Assembly (NCBI RefSeq): GCF_001921865.1
Contig: NZ_MSCT01000004.1
Span: forward strand, 124,001-188,000
Reading direction: 5' to 3'
DNA length: 64,000 bases
DNA from: Pseudomonas chlororaphis
GTDB taxonomy: Bacteria > Pseudomonadota > Gammaproteobacteria > Pseudomonadales > Pseudomonadaceae
Part shown: positions 1-11,806 of the stretch, one piece after another
How the letters are laid out: each line of letters starts with the position of its first letter
How positions within the stretch are numbered: position 1 is the stretch's first letter
Made by a program: the position numbers and the translations under genes
The notes under the pieces: model-generated
Databases searched by the model: none
What the model saw: only the letters and a program-made list of their open reading frames with translations
What the model was told of the DNA's origin: nothing

Positions 1-907
1 TCGTCCGAAGACCGGCGGTCCGGTCGGGGTGAACGACCTGCTGACCAAGGCCATCGACCGTATCGATACCCTGTTCAACACCGATAATGCGATCACCGGC
101 CTGTCCACCGGCTACACCGACCTCGACGAGAAGACCAGCGGCTTGCAACCGGCCGACTTGATCATCGTCGCCGGCCGTCCGTCGATGGGTAAGACCACCT
201 TTGCGATGAACCTGGTGGAAAACGCCGTGCTGCGCAGCGACAAGGCGGTGCTGGTGTACTCCCTCGAGATGCCAGGCGAATCGCTGATCATGCGTATGCT
301 GTCGTCCCTGGGGCGGATCGACCAGACCAAGGTCCGTTCCGGCCAGCTGGAAGACGACGACTGGCCGCGCCTGACCTCGGCGGTCAACCTGCTCAACGAT
401 CGCAAGCTGTTCATCGACGACACCGCCGGCATCAGCCCGTCGGAAATGCGCGCGCGGACCCGGCGCCTGGTGCGCGAGCACGGCGATATCGGGTTGATCA
501 TGATCGACTACCTGCAGCTGATGCAGATTCCCGGCTCCAGCGGCGACAACCGGACCAACGAGATTTCCGAGATCTCCCGTTCCCTCAAGGCCCTGGCCAA
601 GGAATTCAACTGCCCGGTGGTGGCGTTGTCCCAGCTCAACCGTTCCCTGGAACAGCGCCCGAACAAGCGCCCGGTGAACTCTGACTTGCGGGAATCCGGA
701 GCGATCGAGCAGGACGCCGACGTGATCATGTTCGTGTACCGGGACGAGGTGTATCACCCCGAGACCGAGCACAAGGGCATCGCCGAAATCATCATCGGCA
801 AGCAGCGGAACGGCCCCATCGGCTTTATCCGCCTGGCGTTCATCGGCAAGTACACCCGTTTCGAGAACCTCGCGCCGGGCAGCTACAACTTCGACGACGA
901 CGAATAA
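1..907 (+). CDS. dnaB: Replicative DNA helicase DnaB, 3' part (partial at window start)
   Basis: The reading frame is open from base 2 and the gene begins outside the window. About 301 C-terminal residues are visible. This is the RecA-like motor domain of the hexameric replicative helicase, which unwinds DNA at the fork and contacts DnaG and the clamp loader. Seen: Walker A GRPSMGKT, Walker B region LIMIDYLQLM, the SQLNRSLEQRPNKRP block and the ADVIMFVYRDEVY block, all characteristic of DnaB. The stop is TAA at 905-907 after an acidic tail (NFDDDE). The GTG at 29 is an internal valine codon, not the start. No intein is seen in the visible part. Confidence 0.97.
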   Translation, partial: RPKTGGPVGVNDLLTKAIDRIDTLFNTDNAITGLSTGYTDLDEKTSGLQPADLIIVAGRPSMGKTTFAMNLVENAVLRSDKAVLVYSLEMPGESLIMRMLSSLGRIDQTKVRSGQLEDDDWPRLTSAVNLLNDRKLFIDDTAGISPSEMRARTRRLVREHGDIGLIMIDYLQLMQIPGSSGDNRTNEISEISRSLKALAKEFNCPVVALSQLNRSLEQRPNKRPVNSDLRESGAIEQDADVIMFVYRDEVYHPETEHKGIAEIIIGKQRNGPIGFIRLAFIGKYTRFENLAPGSYNFDDDE

Positions 908-930
908 CAGCCGTCGGACCTGATACGACC

Positions 931-1013
931 TCATCGCGAGCAAGCTCGCTCCTGCAAGAGCGGTGTTGCACTCTGTAGGAGCAGCCGGTCGACGCTCGAT
1001 TGCTCGCGATGAA
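931..1013. repeat. REP-type palindrome pair (family A)
   Basis: Two inverted copies of the short motif GCGAGCAAGCTCGCTCCT with its partner CTGTAGGAGC...TGCTCGCGAT. This is the family-A intergenic palindrome seen many times in the window. It lies between dnaB and ygiQ. Confidence 0.8.
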
Positions 1014-1040
1014 GGCGCCGCCGATTTCCGACCATAGTCG

Positions 1041-1069
1041 TCGGAATTGGTCATTTTTTGTGCTATATT
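1041..1069 (+). promoter_or_regulatory. Putative sigma-70 promoter of ygiQ (extended -10)
   Basis: TGCTATATT at 1061-1069 fits an extended -10 (TGnTATATT). A weak -35 (TCGGAA, 1041-1046) lies 17 bp upstream. It falls in the only AT-rich stretch before ygiQ. Confidence 0.4.
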
Positions 1070-1132
1070 CCGCGCCCGCGAATTTCTCTGTAAATAAACG
1101 CGCCCCTCTCTACACCTATACCGGTCATCGAC

Positions 1133-3433
<2,301 letters not shown>

Positions 3434-3454
3434 GGCCATTGCCCGAAAAAGCCG

Positions 3455-3476
3455 ACGCCAACCCCAGGGTTGGCGT
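3455..3476 (+). terminator. Stem-loop after ygiQ, possible terminator
   Basis: A perfect 9-bp stem (ACGCCAACC / GGTTGGCGT) with a 4-base loop lies 22 bp after the ygiQ stop. It is followed by a GT-rich rather than pure T tract, so intrinsic termination is plausible but not certain. Confidence 0.4.
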
Positions 3477-3544
3477 TGTGCATTGTGGCGGCGGGGTTTG
3501 CTAAGGTGCATGCCAGGATTGGCCCCGACTCAAGGAAGAAGTGC

Positions 3545-4063
3545 GTGTCGCGTCGCAGGAAAACCCAGCAGCACCAGCAGCTCGAAGAACAGCTGCTGCG
3601 CCTCAAGACCGCCGAATGGCTTGCCTGGCAACCCTATGTATGGCGTTTCGGCACGATCCACATCGCCGTGATGATGCTCGCGGTCTTCAGCCTTTCGCTG
3701 ACGGCGGCGCAGGTGCCGGCGCTGTATTTCCCCCATGACTTCCAGGTCGCCAACTACGCCGCGATGAGCATGCTGGGTGCCGGCCTGCTGCTGAGCCTGT
3801 GTTTCCTGCTGGTGATCCGCGGATACCCGCGCGGGGCCTGGGCGTTGTTTGGCGCACTGGTGTTCTGCCTGGCGTGTGCGGTGCTGGCACTGCTGGACTC
3901 CCGCCAACGGCTGTTTCCGGCCGTTGTCCTGTGCCTGCCCCTGGGCGGCCTCTACCTGATGAGCACCCGGCGCTATCAGCGCGGGCTCAAGGTGCTGCAA
4001 GTGGCGGCGCGCAAACGCCGGCGCCTGCGGCAGCTGGAAACCGGCTTGAAACGGCGGCGCTGA
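3545..4063 (+). CDS. Small membrane protein of unknown function
   Basis: Function not recognised. The GTG start at 3545 is chosen because AAGGA lies 8 bp upstream; a longer ATG frame from 3470 would begin inside the ygiQ terminator hairpin. The product is 172 aa. A basic, Gln-rich cytoplasmic N-terminus (MSRRRKTQQHQQ) precedes four predicted membrane segments (about residues 38-58, 72-92, 97-117, 122-140). A strongly basic C-terminal tail rich in Arg and Lys follows. It sits in the same direction as the downstream transglutaminase operon but is separated from it by 172 bp containing a separate sigma-54-type promoter. Confidence 0.65.
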   Translation: MSRRRKTQQHQQLEEQLLRLKTAEWLAWQPYVWRFGTIHIAVMMLAVFSLSLTAAQVPALYFPHDFQVANYAAMSMLGAGLLLSLCFLLVIRGYPRGAWALFGALVFCLACAVLALLDSRQRLFPAVVLCLPLGGLYLMSTRRYQRGLKVLQVAARKRRRLRQLETGLKRRR

Positions 4064-4123
4064 ACCCGGTTACATCCTGTCGCCACATTTATGTGCAAGC
4101 CTGCGCACGCCGGGGCGAGCGTC

Positions 4124-4138
4124 GCTCGTTTTTGGTGC
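4124..4138 (+). promoter_or_regulatory. NtrC-like site upstream of transglutaminase operon
   Basis: GCTCGTTTTTGGTGC matches GCAC-N7-GTGC at 7 of 8 positions, with a complete TGGTGC right half-site. It is centred about 78 bp upstream of the start point predicted from the -24/-12 element. Confidence 0.4.
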
Positions 4139-4182
4139 TGTACTGCCAGCAGCGGTTCGGCAAAGTGCCGGGGCGGGAGCCC

Positions 4183-4198
4183 TGGCATAAGTCTTGCG
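4183..4198 (+). promoter_or_regulatory. Sigma-54 (RpoN) -24/-12 promoter
   Basis: TGGCATAAGTCTTGCG has GG (4184-4185) and GC (4196-4197) separated by exactly 10 bp, the invariant sigma-54 spacing. Both conserved blocks, TGGCA and TTGC, are present. Predicted transcription start is near 4209, giving a 27-nt leader to the GTG start at 4236. Confidence 0.65.
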
Positions 4199-4235
4199 CG
4201 CTTTCAGCTACGTTCAGGCCCGCAGGAGGCACGCC

Positions 4236-7200
4236 GTGTCGATCCATGTCGCATTGCACCATGTCACGCACTACCGCTACGACCGCGCGGTCGAACTCGG
4301 CCCGCAGATCGTGCGCCTGCGCCCGGCGGCCCATAGCCGCACGCGGATTCTTTCCTACGCGCTGAAGGTCCAGCCCGAGCAGCATTTCATCAACTGGCAG
4401 CAAGACCCCCAGGGCAACTACCTGGCGCGCCTGGTGTTCCCGGAAAAGACCGACGAATTGCGGATCGAGGTCGATCTGCTGGCGGAGATGGCGGTCTTCA
4501 ACCCATTCGACTTCTTCCTCGAACCCTATGCGGAGCAGATTCCCTTCGCCTATGCCGCCGACGAGCAGCGCGAGCTGGCGCCTTATCTGGAAACCCTGCC
4601 GCTGACGCCGACATTCAAGGCCTACCTCGACGGTATCGACCGTACCCCGATGCCCGCGGTGGATTTCCTGGTGGGGCTGAACCAGCGCCTGAGCGAAGAC
4701 ATCGGTTACCTGATCCGCCTGGAGCCGGGCGTGCAGACGCCGGAACAGACCCTGGGCAAGGCGTCCGGCTCGTGCCGCGACTCCGCCTGGCTGCTGGTGC
4801 AACTGCTGCGCAACCTGGGGCTGGCCGCGCGCTTCGTTTCCGGCTACCTGATTCAGCTGACCGCCGACGTCAAGGCCCTCGACGGTCCGTCCGGCACCGA
4901 GGTCGACTTCACCGACCTGCATGCCTGGTGCGAGGTGTACCTGCCGGGCGCCGGCTGGATCGGCCTGGACGCCACGTCCGGGCTGTTCGCCGGCGAAGGC
5001 CATATTCCTCTGGCCTGTAGCCCCGATCCGTCCTCGGCGGCGCCGATCAGCGGCGTGGTCGAGCCTTGCGACTGCGAGTTCAGCCACGAGATGTCCGTGG
5101 AGCGGGTCTGGGAAGCGCCGAGGGTCACCAAGCCCTACACCGAGGAGCAATGGCTGGCGATCCAGGCCCTGGGCCGGCAGATCGATGCCGACCTGCTGGC
5201 CGGCGACGTGCGCCTGACCATGGGCGGCGAGCCGACCTTCGTGTCTATCGACGACCCGGACGGCGCCGAATGGAACACCGCTGCCCTGGGGCCGGACAAG
5301 CGCCGGCTGTCCGCCGAGCTGTTCCGGCGCATGCGCAACCACTACGCGCCCAAGGGCCTGGTGCATTTCGGCCAGGGCAAGTGGTACCCGGGCGAGCAGT
5401 TGCCGCGCTGGTCGCTGAACTGCTATTGGCGCCGCGACGGCGTGCCGATCTGGCACAACGCTGCGCTGATCGCCGACGAACAGGAGGACTACGGCGCCGA
5501 CAGCGAGCTGGCCGGGCGTTTCCTGGCCAGCGTCGCGCAGCGCCTGAAGCTGCCGCCGCGCTTCGTGTTCCCGGCCTACGAAGACAACTTCTACTACCTG
5601 TGGCGCGAGGGCGCCCTGCCGCAGAACGTCACGGCCGAGGACTCGCGGCTGGCCGACGAGCTGGAGCGAGCGCGCTTGCGCAAGGTCTTCAGCCAGGGCC
5701 TGGACAAGGTCATCGGCCAGGTGCTGCCGCTGGCCCGTACCGCCAGGGGCGACCAGTGGCAGAGCGGCCGTTGGTACCTGCGCGACAGCCATTGCCGGCT
5801 GATTCCGGGGGATTCGCCCCTGGGGTATCGCCTGCCGTTGGCCTCCCAGCCCTGGGTGACCGCGGCGGAATACCCCTACGTACACCCCACTGATCCGAAC
5901 CAGGACCTGCCGGAGCTGCCGGACAGCGCCCGGTTGAACAGCCATGGCGCAGCGGCCGAAGCCGACGAGCGGGTGCCCCAGGTCGACCAGTCCGCCGACT
6001 GGCTGACCCGTACCGCGTTCTGCGCCGAGGCGCGGGGCGGGCGCTTGTACCTGTTCATGCCGCCCCTGGAGCGCCTGGAAGATTACCTGGAGCTGGTCAG
6101 CGCCATTGAAGCCAGCGCCGAAGCGCTGCATTGTCCGGTGTTGCTGGAGGGCTACGAGCCGCCCAGCGATCCGCGCCTGAGCAACTTCCGCGTCACCCCG
6201 GACCCGGGCGTGATCGAGGTCAACGTGCAGCCGTCCGCCAGTTGGGACGAGCTGGTGGAGCGCACCGAGTTTCTCTACGAAGAGGCCCGGCAAACTCGCC
6301 TGACTACCGAAAAATTCATGATCGACGGGCGCCACACCGGAACCGGCGGCGGCAACCATTTCGTGCTGGGCGGCGCCACGCCGGCGGATTCGCCGTTCCT
6401 GCGCCGCCCCGACCTGCTGCGCAGCCTGATCAGCTATTGGCACAACCACCCGTCGTTGTCCTATCTGTTCTCCGGGCTGTTTATCGGCCCGACCTCCCAG
6501 GCGCCGCGGATCGACGAAGCGCGCAACGATGCGCTGTACGAACTGGAAATCGCCTTCGCGCAGATGCCCGCGCCGGACGAGGAATGCCCGCCGTGGCTGA
6601 TCGATCGTTTATTGCGCAACCTGTTGATCGACGTGACCGGCAACACCCACCGCGCCGAGTTCTGCATCGACAAGCTGTACTCGCCGGACGGCGCCACCGG
6701 GCGCCTCGGTTTGCTGGAGCTGCGGGCCTTTGAAATGCCGCCCCATGCGCGCATGAGCCTGACCCAGCAACTGCTGCTGCGGGCCCTGGTGGCGCGTTTC
6801 TGGAAAGAACCCTATGCGCCGGCCAGGCTGGCGCGCTGGGGCACCGAGCTGCACGACCGCTTCCTGCTGCCGCATTTCATCGAGCAGGATTTCGCCGATG
6901 TCATCGTCGAGCTCAACGCCGCCGGTTACCCGCTGCGGGCCGAGTGGTTCGCCGCGCACCTGGAATTTCGCTTCCCCAAGGTCGGCGATTACGCGGTGGG
7001 CGGGGTCGAGCTGGAACTGCGCCAGGCGCTGGAACCCTGGCATGTGCTGGGGGAGGAGGGTTCCGGCAGCGGCACGGTGCGTTACGTCGACTCGTCGCTG
7101 GAGCGCCTGCAGGTCAAGCTCAGCGGGCTGGCGCCACAGCGCTACCTGCTGACCTGCAACGGTGTCGCGGTGCCGTTGCAGCCCACCGGGCGGGTCGGCG

Positions 7201-7511
7201 AGTTCGTCGCCGGGGTGCGCTACCGGGCCTGGCAACCCTTCAACTGCCTGCAGCCGACCATTCCCGTGCACGCCCCCCTGGTGTTCGACCTGCTCGACAC
7301 CTGGATGCAGCGTTCCCTGGGCGGCTGCCAATACCATGTGGCCCACCCCGGCGGGCGCAACTACGACAGCCTGCCGGTGAATGCCAACGAGGCCGAAAGC
7401 CGGCGCATGGCGCGCTTCTTCCGCCTTGGGCACAGCCCCGGCACCCTGGCGGTGCCGAGCTTGACGATCAACGACGAGTTGCCGATGACACTCGATTTGC
7501 GACGTTTCTAA
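4236..7511 (+). CDS. Transglutaminase-like / DUF2126 protein
   Basis: Product of 1091 aa. The GTG start is set by AGGAGG six bases upstream. The N-terminal third is a bacterial transglutaminase-like domain with an intact triad: Cys180 (SGSCRDSAW), His229 (LHAWCEVY) and Asp245 (GLDATSG). The remainder, from about residue 320 ([11 protein letters not shown]), is a DUF2126/COG4196 domain. It has conserved segments such as [19 protein letters not shown] and [14 protein letters not shown]. The family may act as a peptidase or amide-bond transferase; no substrate is known to me. It is first in an operon with a CP-ATP-grasp/alpha-E protein and a second transglutaminase, a combination predicted by comparative genomics to make and break peptide or amide bonds. 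Confidence 0.88.
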   Translation: MSIHVALHHVTHYRYDRAVELGPQIVRLRPAAHSRTRILSYALKVQPEQHFINWQQDPQGNYLARLVFPEKTDELRIEVDLLAEMAVFNPFDFFLEPYAEQIPFAYAADEQRELAPYLETLPLTPTFKAYLDGIDRTPMPAVDFLVGLNQRLSEDIGYLIRLEPGVQTPEQTLGKASGSCRDSAWLLVQLLRNLGLAARFVSGYLIQLTADVKALDGPSGTEVDFTDLHAWCEVYLPGAGWIGLDATSGLFAGEGHIPLACSPDPSSAAPISGVVEPCDCEFSHEMSVERVWEAPRVTKPYTEEQWLAIQALGRQIDADLLAGDVRLTMGGEPTFVSIDDPDGAEWNTAALGPDKRRLSAELFRRMRNHYAPKGLVHFGQGKWYPGEQLPRWSLNCYWRRDGVPIWHNAALIADEQEDYGADSELAGRFLASVAQRLKLPPRFVFPAYEDNFYYLWREGALPQNVTAEDSRLADELERARLRKVFSQGLDKVIGQVLPLARTARGDQWQSGRWYLRDSHCRLIPGDSPLGYRLPLASQPWVTAAEYPYVHPTDPNQDLPELPDSARLNSHGAAAEADERVPQVDQSADWLTRTAFCAEARGGRLYLFMPPLERLEDYLELVSAIEASAEALHCPVLLEGYEPPSDPRLSNFRVTPDPGVIEVNVQPSASWDELVERTEFLYEEARQTRLTTEKFMIDGRHTGTGGGNHFVLGGATPADSPFLRRPDLLRSLISYWHNHPSLSYLFSGLFIGPTSQAPRIDEARNDALYELEIAFAQMPAPDEECPPWLIDRLLRNLLIDVTGNTHRAEFCIDKLYSPDGATGRLGLLELRAFEMPPHARMSLTQQLLLRALVARFWKEPYAPARLARWGTELHDRFLLPHFIEQDFADVIVELNAAGYPLRAEWFAAHLEFRFPKVGDYAVGGVELELRQALEPWHVLGEEGSGSGTVRYVDSSLERLQVKLSGLAPQRYLLTCNGVAVPLQPTGRVGEFVAGVRYRAWQPFNCLQPTIPVHAPLVFDLLDTWMQRSLGGCQYHVAHPGGRNYDSLPVNANEAESRRMARFFRLGHSPGTLAVPSLTINDELPMTLDLRRF

Positions 7512-7598
7512 AGCAGACGCGACGCCCGGAGGTTTCGCATATCCGGGTGTCATGTGTCTGCGTTAATCTGATCGACCTTGCCGTCTGCCGAGCTTTCC

Positions 7599-10085
7599 AT
7601 GCCTGACCCGCTTGACCATTACCCGCTGACGGCGGGTACCTATCACGAACTGCTCGACGCCAGCGGCGCGGTGCGCCCGCACTGGCGGCGGCTGTTCGAC
7701 CAGTTGCAGCGCAGCGCCCCGGCGCAGTTGATGCAGCGCCAGGCCCTGTTGGCCCGGCAGATTCAGGAAAACGGCGTCACCTACAACGTCTATGCCGACC
7801 CCAAGGGCGCCGACCGCCCGTGGGAGCTCGACTTGCTGCCCCACGTGCTGGCCGCCGACGAGTGGCAGCAGCTGTCGGCCGGGATCGCCCAGCGCGCGCG
7901 TTTGCTCAACGCGGTATTGGCCGACCTGTATGGCCCCCAGCGGTTGATCAGCGAAGGGTTGCTGCCGGCCGAGCTGGTCTTCGGCCATAACAACTTTCTG
8001 TGGCCCTGCCAGGGTATCGCGCCGCCGGATGGCGCCTTCCTGCACCTGTATGCGGTGGATCTGGCGCGCACCCCGGACGGGCGCTGGTGGGTCACCGCCG
8101 ACCGGACCCAGGCGCCGTCGGGGGCCGGTTACGCCCTGGAAAACCGCATGATCGTGTCGCGGGCCTTTCCGGAGCTGTACCGCGACTTGCAGGTGCAGCA
8201 TCTGGCCGGGTTCTTCCGCACCCTGCAGGAAACCCTGGCTCGCCAGGCGCCGCGGGACGACGAAGCGCCGCTGATCGTGCTGCTGACGCCGGGGCGCTTC
8301 AACGAGAGCTATTTCGAGCACCTGTACCTGGCGCGCCAGCTCGGTTATCCGCTGGTGGAGGGCAACGACCTGACCGTGCGCGATGCCACGGTCTACCTCA
8401 AGACCCTGAGCGGCCTGCGGCGGGTCCACGCGATCATGCGCCGGCTCGACGACGACTTCTGCGACCCGCTGGAACTGCGTACCGACTCGGCCCTCGGCGT
8501 GCCGGGGCTGCTGGAGGCGGTTCGGCGCGGCCGGGTGCTGGTGGCCAACGCCCTGGGCAGCGGCGTGCTGGAGTCGCCGGGGCTGCTGGGGTTCTTGCCG
8601 AAGATCAGCCAGCACCTGTTCGGCGAAGAGCTGATCCTGCCGTCCATCGCCACCTGGTGGTGCGGCGAGGCGCCGGTGCTGGCCCAGGCCCTGGAAAAAC
8701 TGCCGGAACTGCTGATCAAGCCGGCCTTTCCGTCCCAGAGTTTTGCCCCGGTGTTCGGCCGCGACCTGGACGAGAAAGAGCGCCAGGCCCTGGCCGAGCG
8801 GATGCGGGCGCGGCCTTACGCCTATGTCGCCCAGGAGTTGGCCCAGCTGTCCCAGGCACCGGTCTGGCAGGCCGAGGACGGGCAGTTGCAGCCTCGGGCC
8901 ATCGGCATGCGGGTCTACGCGGTGGCCAGCCGCAACGGTTATCGCGTGCTGCCGGGAGGCCTGACCCGGGTGGCCGCCGAGGCCGATGCCGAAGTGGTCT
9001 CGATGCAGCGCGGCGGCGCCAGCAAGGACACCTGGGTGTTGGGCGAGCGTTCTCCCAGCGGTGAACAGTGGCAAGGCCAGCGGACCATCGGCGTGCGCGA
9101 TCTGGTGCGGCGCGATCCGTACCTGCCGTCGCGGGTGGTGGAAAACCTGTTCTGGTTCGGCCGTTACTGCGAGCGCTGCGACGGCAGCGCGCGGCTGCTG
9201 CGCATCATGCTGGCGCGTTATGTCGACGGCGATAACCCGCAGGCCTTGCAGGCGGCGGTCGGCCTCGGCAAAAGCCTGATGCTGCTGCCCGACGAAGGCG
9301 AATTGCCCGAGCGCCTGCTGGCGGCTCTGCTCGGGGACGACTGGTCGTTCAGCCTGCGCTCCAACTTGCAGCGGTTGCAGTGGGCGGCGTCCCAGGTGCG
9401 CGGCAAGCTCTCGCGGGAGAACTGGCAGGCGCTGGTGGAGTTGCAGCGCGAAGCGCTGGCGCTGGAAGCCCGCGAGCCGGACTTTGGCGAACTGCTGGAT
9501 TTCCTCAACCGCCTGGTGATGTCCCTGGCGGCGCTGTCGGGTTTTGCCCTGGACGACATGACCCGCGACGAGGGCTGGCGCTTCCTGATGATCGGCCGGC
9601 GCCTCGAACGTTTGCAGTTCCTCAGCAGCAGCCTGGCGGCCTTCCTGCGCGACCCTAGCGCATTCGACCAGGCTGGCCTGGAGTGGCTGCTGGAGCTGGG
9701 CAACAGCAGCATCACCTACCGTTCGCGCTACCTGGCGGTGGCGCAATTGATCCCGGTGCTCGACCTGTTGCTGCTCGACGAGCAGAACCCCCACGCGGTG
9801 CTGTTCCAGTTGAAGCTGGTGACCCGGACCCTCAATCGCCTGCACGACGACTTCGGCGTGCCGCGCGAGTCCGGCTTGCCCAAACTGGTGGGGCGCCTGG
9901 GGCGTTTCGACCTGGGGTGTCTGGAAAACCCGCTGTTCGGCGAGTCCGGCGTGCGCGCGGCACTCGAAGGCCTGGCCGACCTGCTGCAGGAAATTGCCGA
10001 TGCCAGCGGGCAGGTTTCCGATCGCCTGGCGCTGCGGCATTTCGCCCATGTCGACGATGTCAGCCAACAAACGGTGTCCGTCTGA
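7599..10085 (+). CDS. Circularly permuted ATP-grasp + alpha-E fusion protein
   Basis: Product of 828 aa. ATG 7599 is preferred to an in-frame TTG at 7578. The N-terminal half (to about residue 490) matches the circularly permuted type-2 ATP-grasp family (COG2308). Supporting segments are ENGVTYNVYADPKG, RPWELDLLPHVL, FGHNNFLWPCQG and VVLLTPGRFNESYFEH-like text. The C-terminal half begins near residue 508 (LPSRVVENLFWFGRYCER), which is the alpha-helical alpha-E domain (COG2307). In many genomes these are separate genes; here they are fused. A likely activity is ATP-dependent amide or peptide ligation on an unknown substrate. It overlaps the next gene by an ATGA junction, which implies translational coupling. 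Confidence 0.88.
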   Translation: MPDPLDHYPLTAGTYHELLDASGAVRPHWRRLFDQLQRSAPAQLMQRQALLARQIQENGVTYNVYADPKGADRPWELDLLPHVLAADEWQQLSAGIAQRARLLNAVLADLYGPQRLISEGLLPAELVFGHNNFLWPCQGIAPPDGAFLHLYAVDLARTPDGRWWVTADRTQAPSGAGYALENRMIVSRAFPELYRDLQVQHLAGFFRTLQETLARQAPRDDEAPLIVLLTPGRFNESYFEHLYLARQLGYPLVEGNDLTVRDATVYLKTLSGLRRVHAIMRRLDDDFCDPLELRTDSALGVPGLLEAVRRGRVLVANALGSGVLESPGLLGFLPKISQHLFGEELILPSIATWWCGEAPVLAQALEKLPELLIKPAFPSQSFAPVFGRDLDEKERQALAERMRARPYAYVAQELAQLSQAPVWQAEDGQLQPRAIGMRVYAVASRNGYRVLPGGLTRVAAEADAEVVSMQRGGASKDTWVLGERSPSGEQWQGQRTIGVRDLVRRDPYLPSRVVENLFWFGRYCERCDGSARLLRIMLARYVDGDNPQALQAAVGLGKSLMLLPDEGELPERLLAALLGDDWSFSLRSNLQRLQWAASQVRGKLSRENWQALVELQREALALEAREPDFGELLDFLNRLVMSLAALSGFALDDMTRDEGWRFLMIGRRLERLQFLSSSLAAFLRDPSAFDQAGLEWLLELGNSSITYRSRYLAVAQLIPVLDLLLLDEQNPHAVLFQLKLVTRTLNRLHDDFGVPRESGLPKLVGRLGRFDLGCLENPLFGESGVRAALEGLADLLQEIADASGQVSDRLALRHFAHVDDVSQQTVSV

Positions 10086-10990
10086 TGAGCGCCCACTACC
10101 AGATTTTTCACGATACCCATTACCACTACGACAGCCCGGTTTCCCTGGCCCAGCAACTGGCGCACCTGTGGCCCCGCGCCTGCACCTGGCAGCAGTGCAG
10201 CCGCCAGGAGCTGCTGATCAGCCCGGAGCCCACCACCCGCCGCGACGAGCTGGATGTGTTCGGCAACCCGCTGACCCGGCTGGCGTTCGAGCGGCCGCAC
10301 GACGAGCTGCTGGTCAACGCGCAACTGACGGTGGAGGTGCTGGCGAGGCCAACGTTGGACTTCGCCTTGTCGCTGCCCTGGGACGCCACCCGCAGCGCAT
10401 TGACCTACAGCAGCCAGCCGCTGTCCGCGCCCGTGATGGAGGCGTGCCGTTACCGTTTCGAGTCGCCTTACGTGCACTTGAAGAAAAGCTTCGTCGAGTT
10501 CTCCGAAAGCTGTTTTCCCGCCGGCCGGCCGCTGTTGCTCGGCGTCCAGGCGTTGATGGAAAAGATTTTCAGCGAGTTCACCTTCGACGCCGAAGCCACC
10601 CAGGTGGCGACGCCGCTGGTGGAGGTGCTGGAGCGTCGGCGCGGGGTCTGCCAGGACTTTGCCCACCTGATGCTGGCATGTGTGCGCTCCCGCGGGCTGG
10701 CGGCGCGGTATGTCAGCGGTTACCTGCTGACCCAGCCGCCGCCGGGGCAGCCTCGGTTGATCGGCGCCGACGCTTCCCACGCCTGGGTCTCGGTGTTCTG
10801 CCCGGTGCTCGGCTGGGTGGATTTCGACCCGACCAACAACGTGCAGCCGGCGCTGGAGCACATCACCCTGGCCTGGGGCCGGGACTTTTCCGATGTGTCG
10901 CCGTTGCGCGGGGTGATTCTCGGCGGCGGCAGCCACGACCCGGAAGTGCGGGTCACCGTGATGCCCTTGGGCGAAAACATTTCCCTGTAG
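10085..10990 (+). CDS. Transglutaminase family protein
   Basis: Product of 301 aa starting in the ATGA overlap with the ATP-grasp gene. It has an N-terminal transglutaminase-associated beta domain (about residues 1-95) and then the transglutaminase core with an intact triad: Cys189 (RGVCQDFAH), His232 (SHAWVSV) and Asp248 (VDFDPTNN). Proteins of this class (COG1305) are usually thought to be hydrolases, not cross-linkers. It is the third member of the set with DUF2126-transglutaminase and CP-ATP-grasp/alpha-E, and a family-B palindrome follows the operon. Confidence 0.9.
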   Translation: MSAHYQIFHDTHYHYDSPVSLAQQLAHLWPRACTWQQCSRQELLISPEPTTRRDELDVFGNPLTRLAFERPHDELLVNAQLTVEVLARPTLDFALSLPWDATRSALTYSSQPLSAPVMEACRYRFESPYVHLKKSFVEFSESCFPAGRPLLLGVQALMEKIFSEFTFDAEATQVATPLVEVLERRRGVCQDFAHLMLACVRSRGLAARYVSGYLLTQPPPGQPRLIGADASHAWVSVFCPVLGWVDFDPTNNVQPALEHITLAWGRDFSDVSPLRGVILGGGSHDPEVRVTVMPLGENISL

Positions 10991-11088
10991 CCGCTGCCGC
11001 AGGCTGCGTCCGGGCGCGTAGCGGCCGGGCTTTTAAGGCCACAGGAAGGTGCTTCGAACCTTATCGCCGCCTGCGGCAGTGGCTACAT
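10989..11088. repeat. Long palindromic repeat (family B), diverged copy
   Basis: TAGCCGCTGCCGCAGGCTGCG at the left faces CGCCTGCGGCAGTGGCTACA at the right, forming an imperfect inverted repeat of about 100 bp. It is one of eight family-B copies in the window and the most diverged. Confidence 0.7.
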
Positions 11089-11109
11089 CAGGAATGACAG
11101 GAGTTTCTT

Positions 11110-11487
11110 ATGTTCGCGGTATCGATCAAGGGCGTGTTGCAGTCTCCCGAAGGCCTGGTGGTGCTGATGCTCAACGAGCGCGACGAGTGGGAGCTGCCCG
11201 GCGGGCGGATCGAACTGGGGGAAACGGCGCCGCAGTGCCTGGCGCGGGAGATCGAGGAAGAACTGGATGTGCAGGTGGTGGTGGGCGAGCCGCTGGACTC
11301 GTATCTGTTCGAGGTTATCCCCGGCAAGCACGTGTTCATTTCGACCTATCGCTGCCGGCTGATGGGTGGTTTCGTGCCGACCGTCAGCCATGAGCACAAG
11401 GCAATCGGCCTGTTCGCCGCGGACGAATTGCCGGCCAATTTGCCGCGGGGGTATCGCGAGTCGATTGTCAAAGCTTTGGGGCTGTGA
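11110..11487 (+). CDS. Nudix hydrolase
   Basis: Product of 125 aa. The Nudix box is visible: Gly32, Glu38, then REIEEEL (residues 46-52), the pattern GX5EX7REUXEEXGU with the final Gly replaced by Asp53. Such enzymes hydrolyse nucleoside diphosphates linked to another moiety; the substrate here cannot be predicted. The short length is a single Nudix domain with no extra module. GGAGTT in the leader about 7 bp before ATG may serve as ribosome binding site. The gene stands alone after the family-B repeat. Confidence 0.9.
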   Translation: MFAVSIKGVLQSPEGLVVLMLNERDEWELPGGRIELGETAPQCLAREIEEELDVQVVVGEPLDSYLFEVIPGKHVFISTYRCRLMGGFVPTVSHEHKAIGLFAADELPANLPRGYRESIVKALGL

Positions 11488-11558
11488 GGGCCAGCAGTGG
11501 AATGCCGGCCCTGGACACAGATCCTTGAAGGCCTGATCGGAGTCGGGCCCGGCGGGTC

Positions 11559-11738
11559 TCAGGCCCGGGGAGCCTGATCGTCTGCTGCGTCGTCGACGGC
11601 CACGTCACCTTCCGCATCCGGGCTCGGGGCGCTGGCTTCTTCGGCGGCGGCTTTCTTGCGTTGCAGCTTTTCCTCTTTCTTCTGCTCCTTTGCCAGGTCG
11701 CGTTGACGTTTGGCGAAGGAGTAATTGGGTTTGGCCAT
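11559..11738 (-). CDS. 59-aa highly charged small protein
   Basis: Found by reading the minus strand between the Nudix and LOG genes. ATG at 11736-11738 is preceded by GAGGA about 7 bp upstream; stop is TGA at 11559-11561. The product starts MAKPNYSFAKRQRDLAKEQK and continues with a Lys/Glu/Gln-rich stretch (about residues 10-35, likely helical or coiled coil). The tail is acidic, Ala/Asp-rich (about 36-59). The function is unknown to me; the charge segmentation is typical of small conserved pseudomonad proteins. No membrane segment or signal peptide is visible. Confidence 0.7.
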   Translation of the reverse strand: MAKPNYSFAKRQRDLAKEQKKEEKLQRKKAAAEEASAPSPDAEGDVAVDDAADDQAPRA

Positions 11739-11806
11739 GGGCGATCCTCTGGGGTCGAAGGTGAGGTTGAGCGGCGCGTATTCTGCCGGTTATCGGAGTT
11801 TGGTGG

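Noticed and set aside
3470..3544. ATG at 3470 as start of the small membrane protein
   Set aside because: It lies within the ygiQ terminator hairpin and lacks a Shine-Dalgarno; GTG 3545 has AAGGA at good spacing.
4089..4235. Coding overlap of the small membrane protein with the transglutaminase gene
   Set aside because: The membrane protein stops at 4063; the following 172 bp contain promoter elements and no ORF with coding character.
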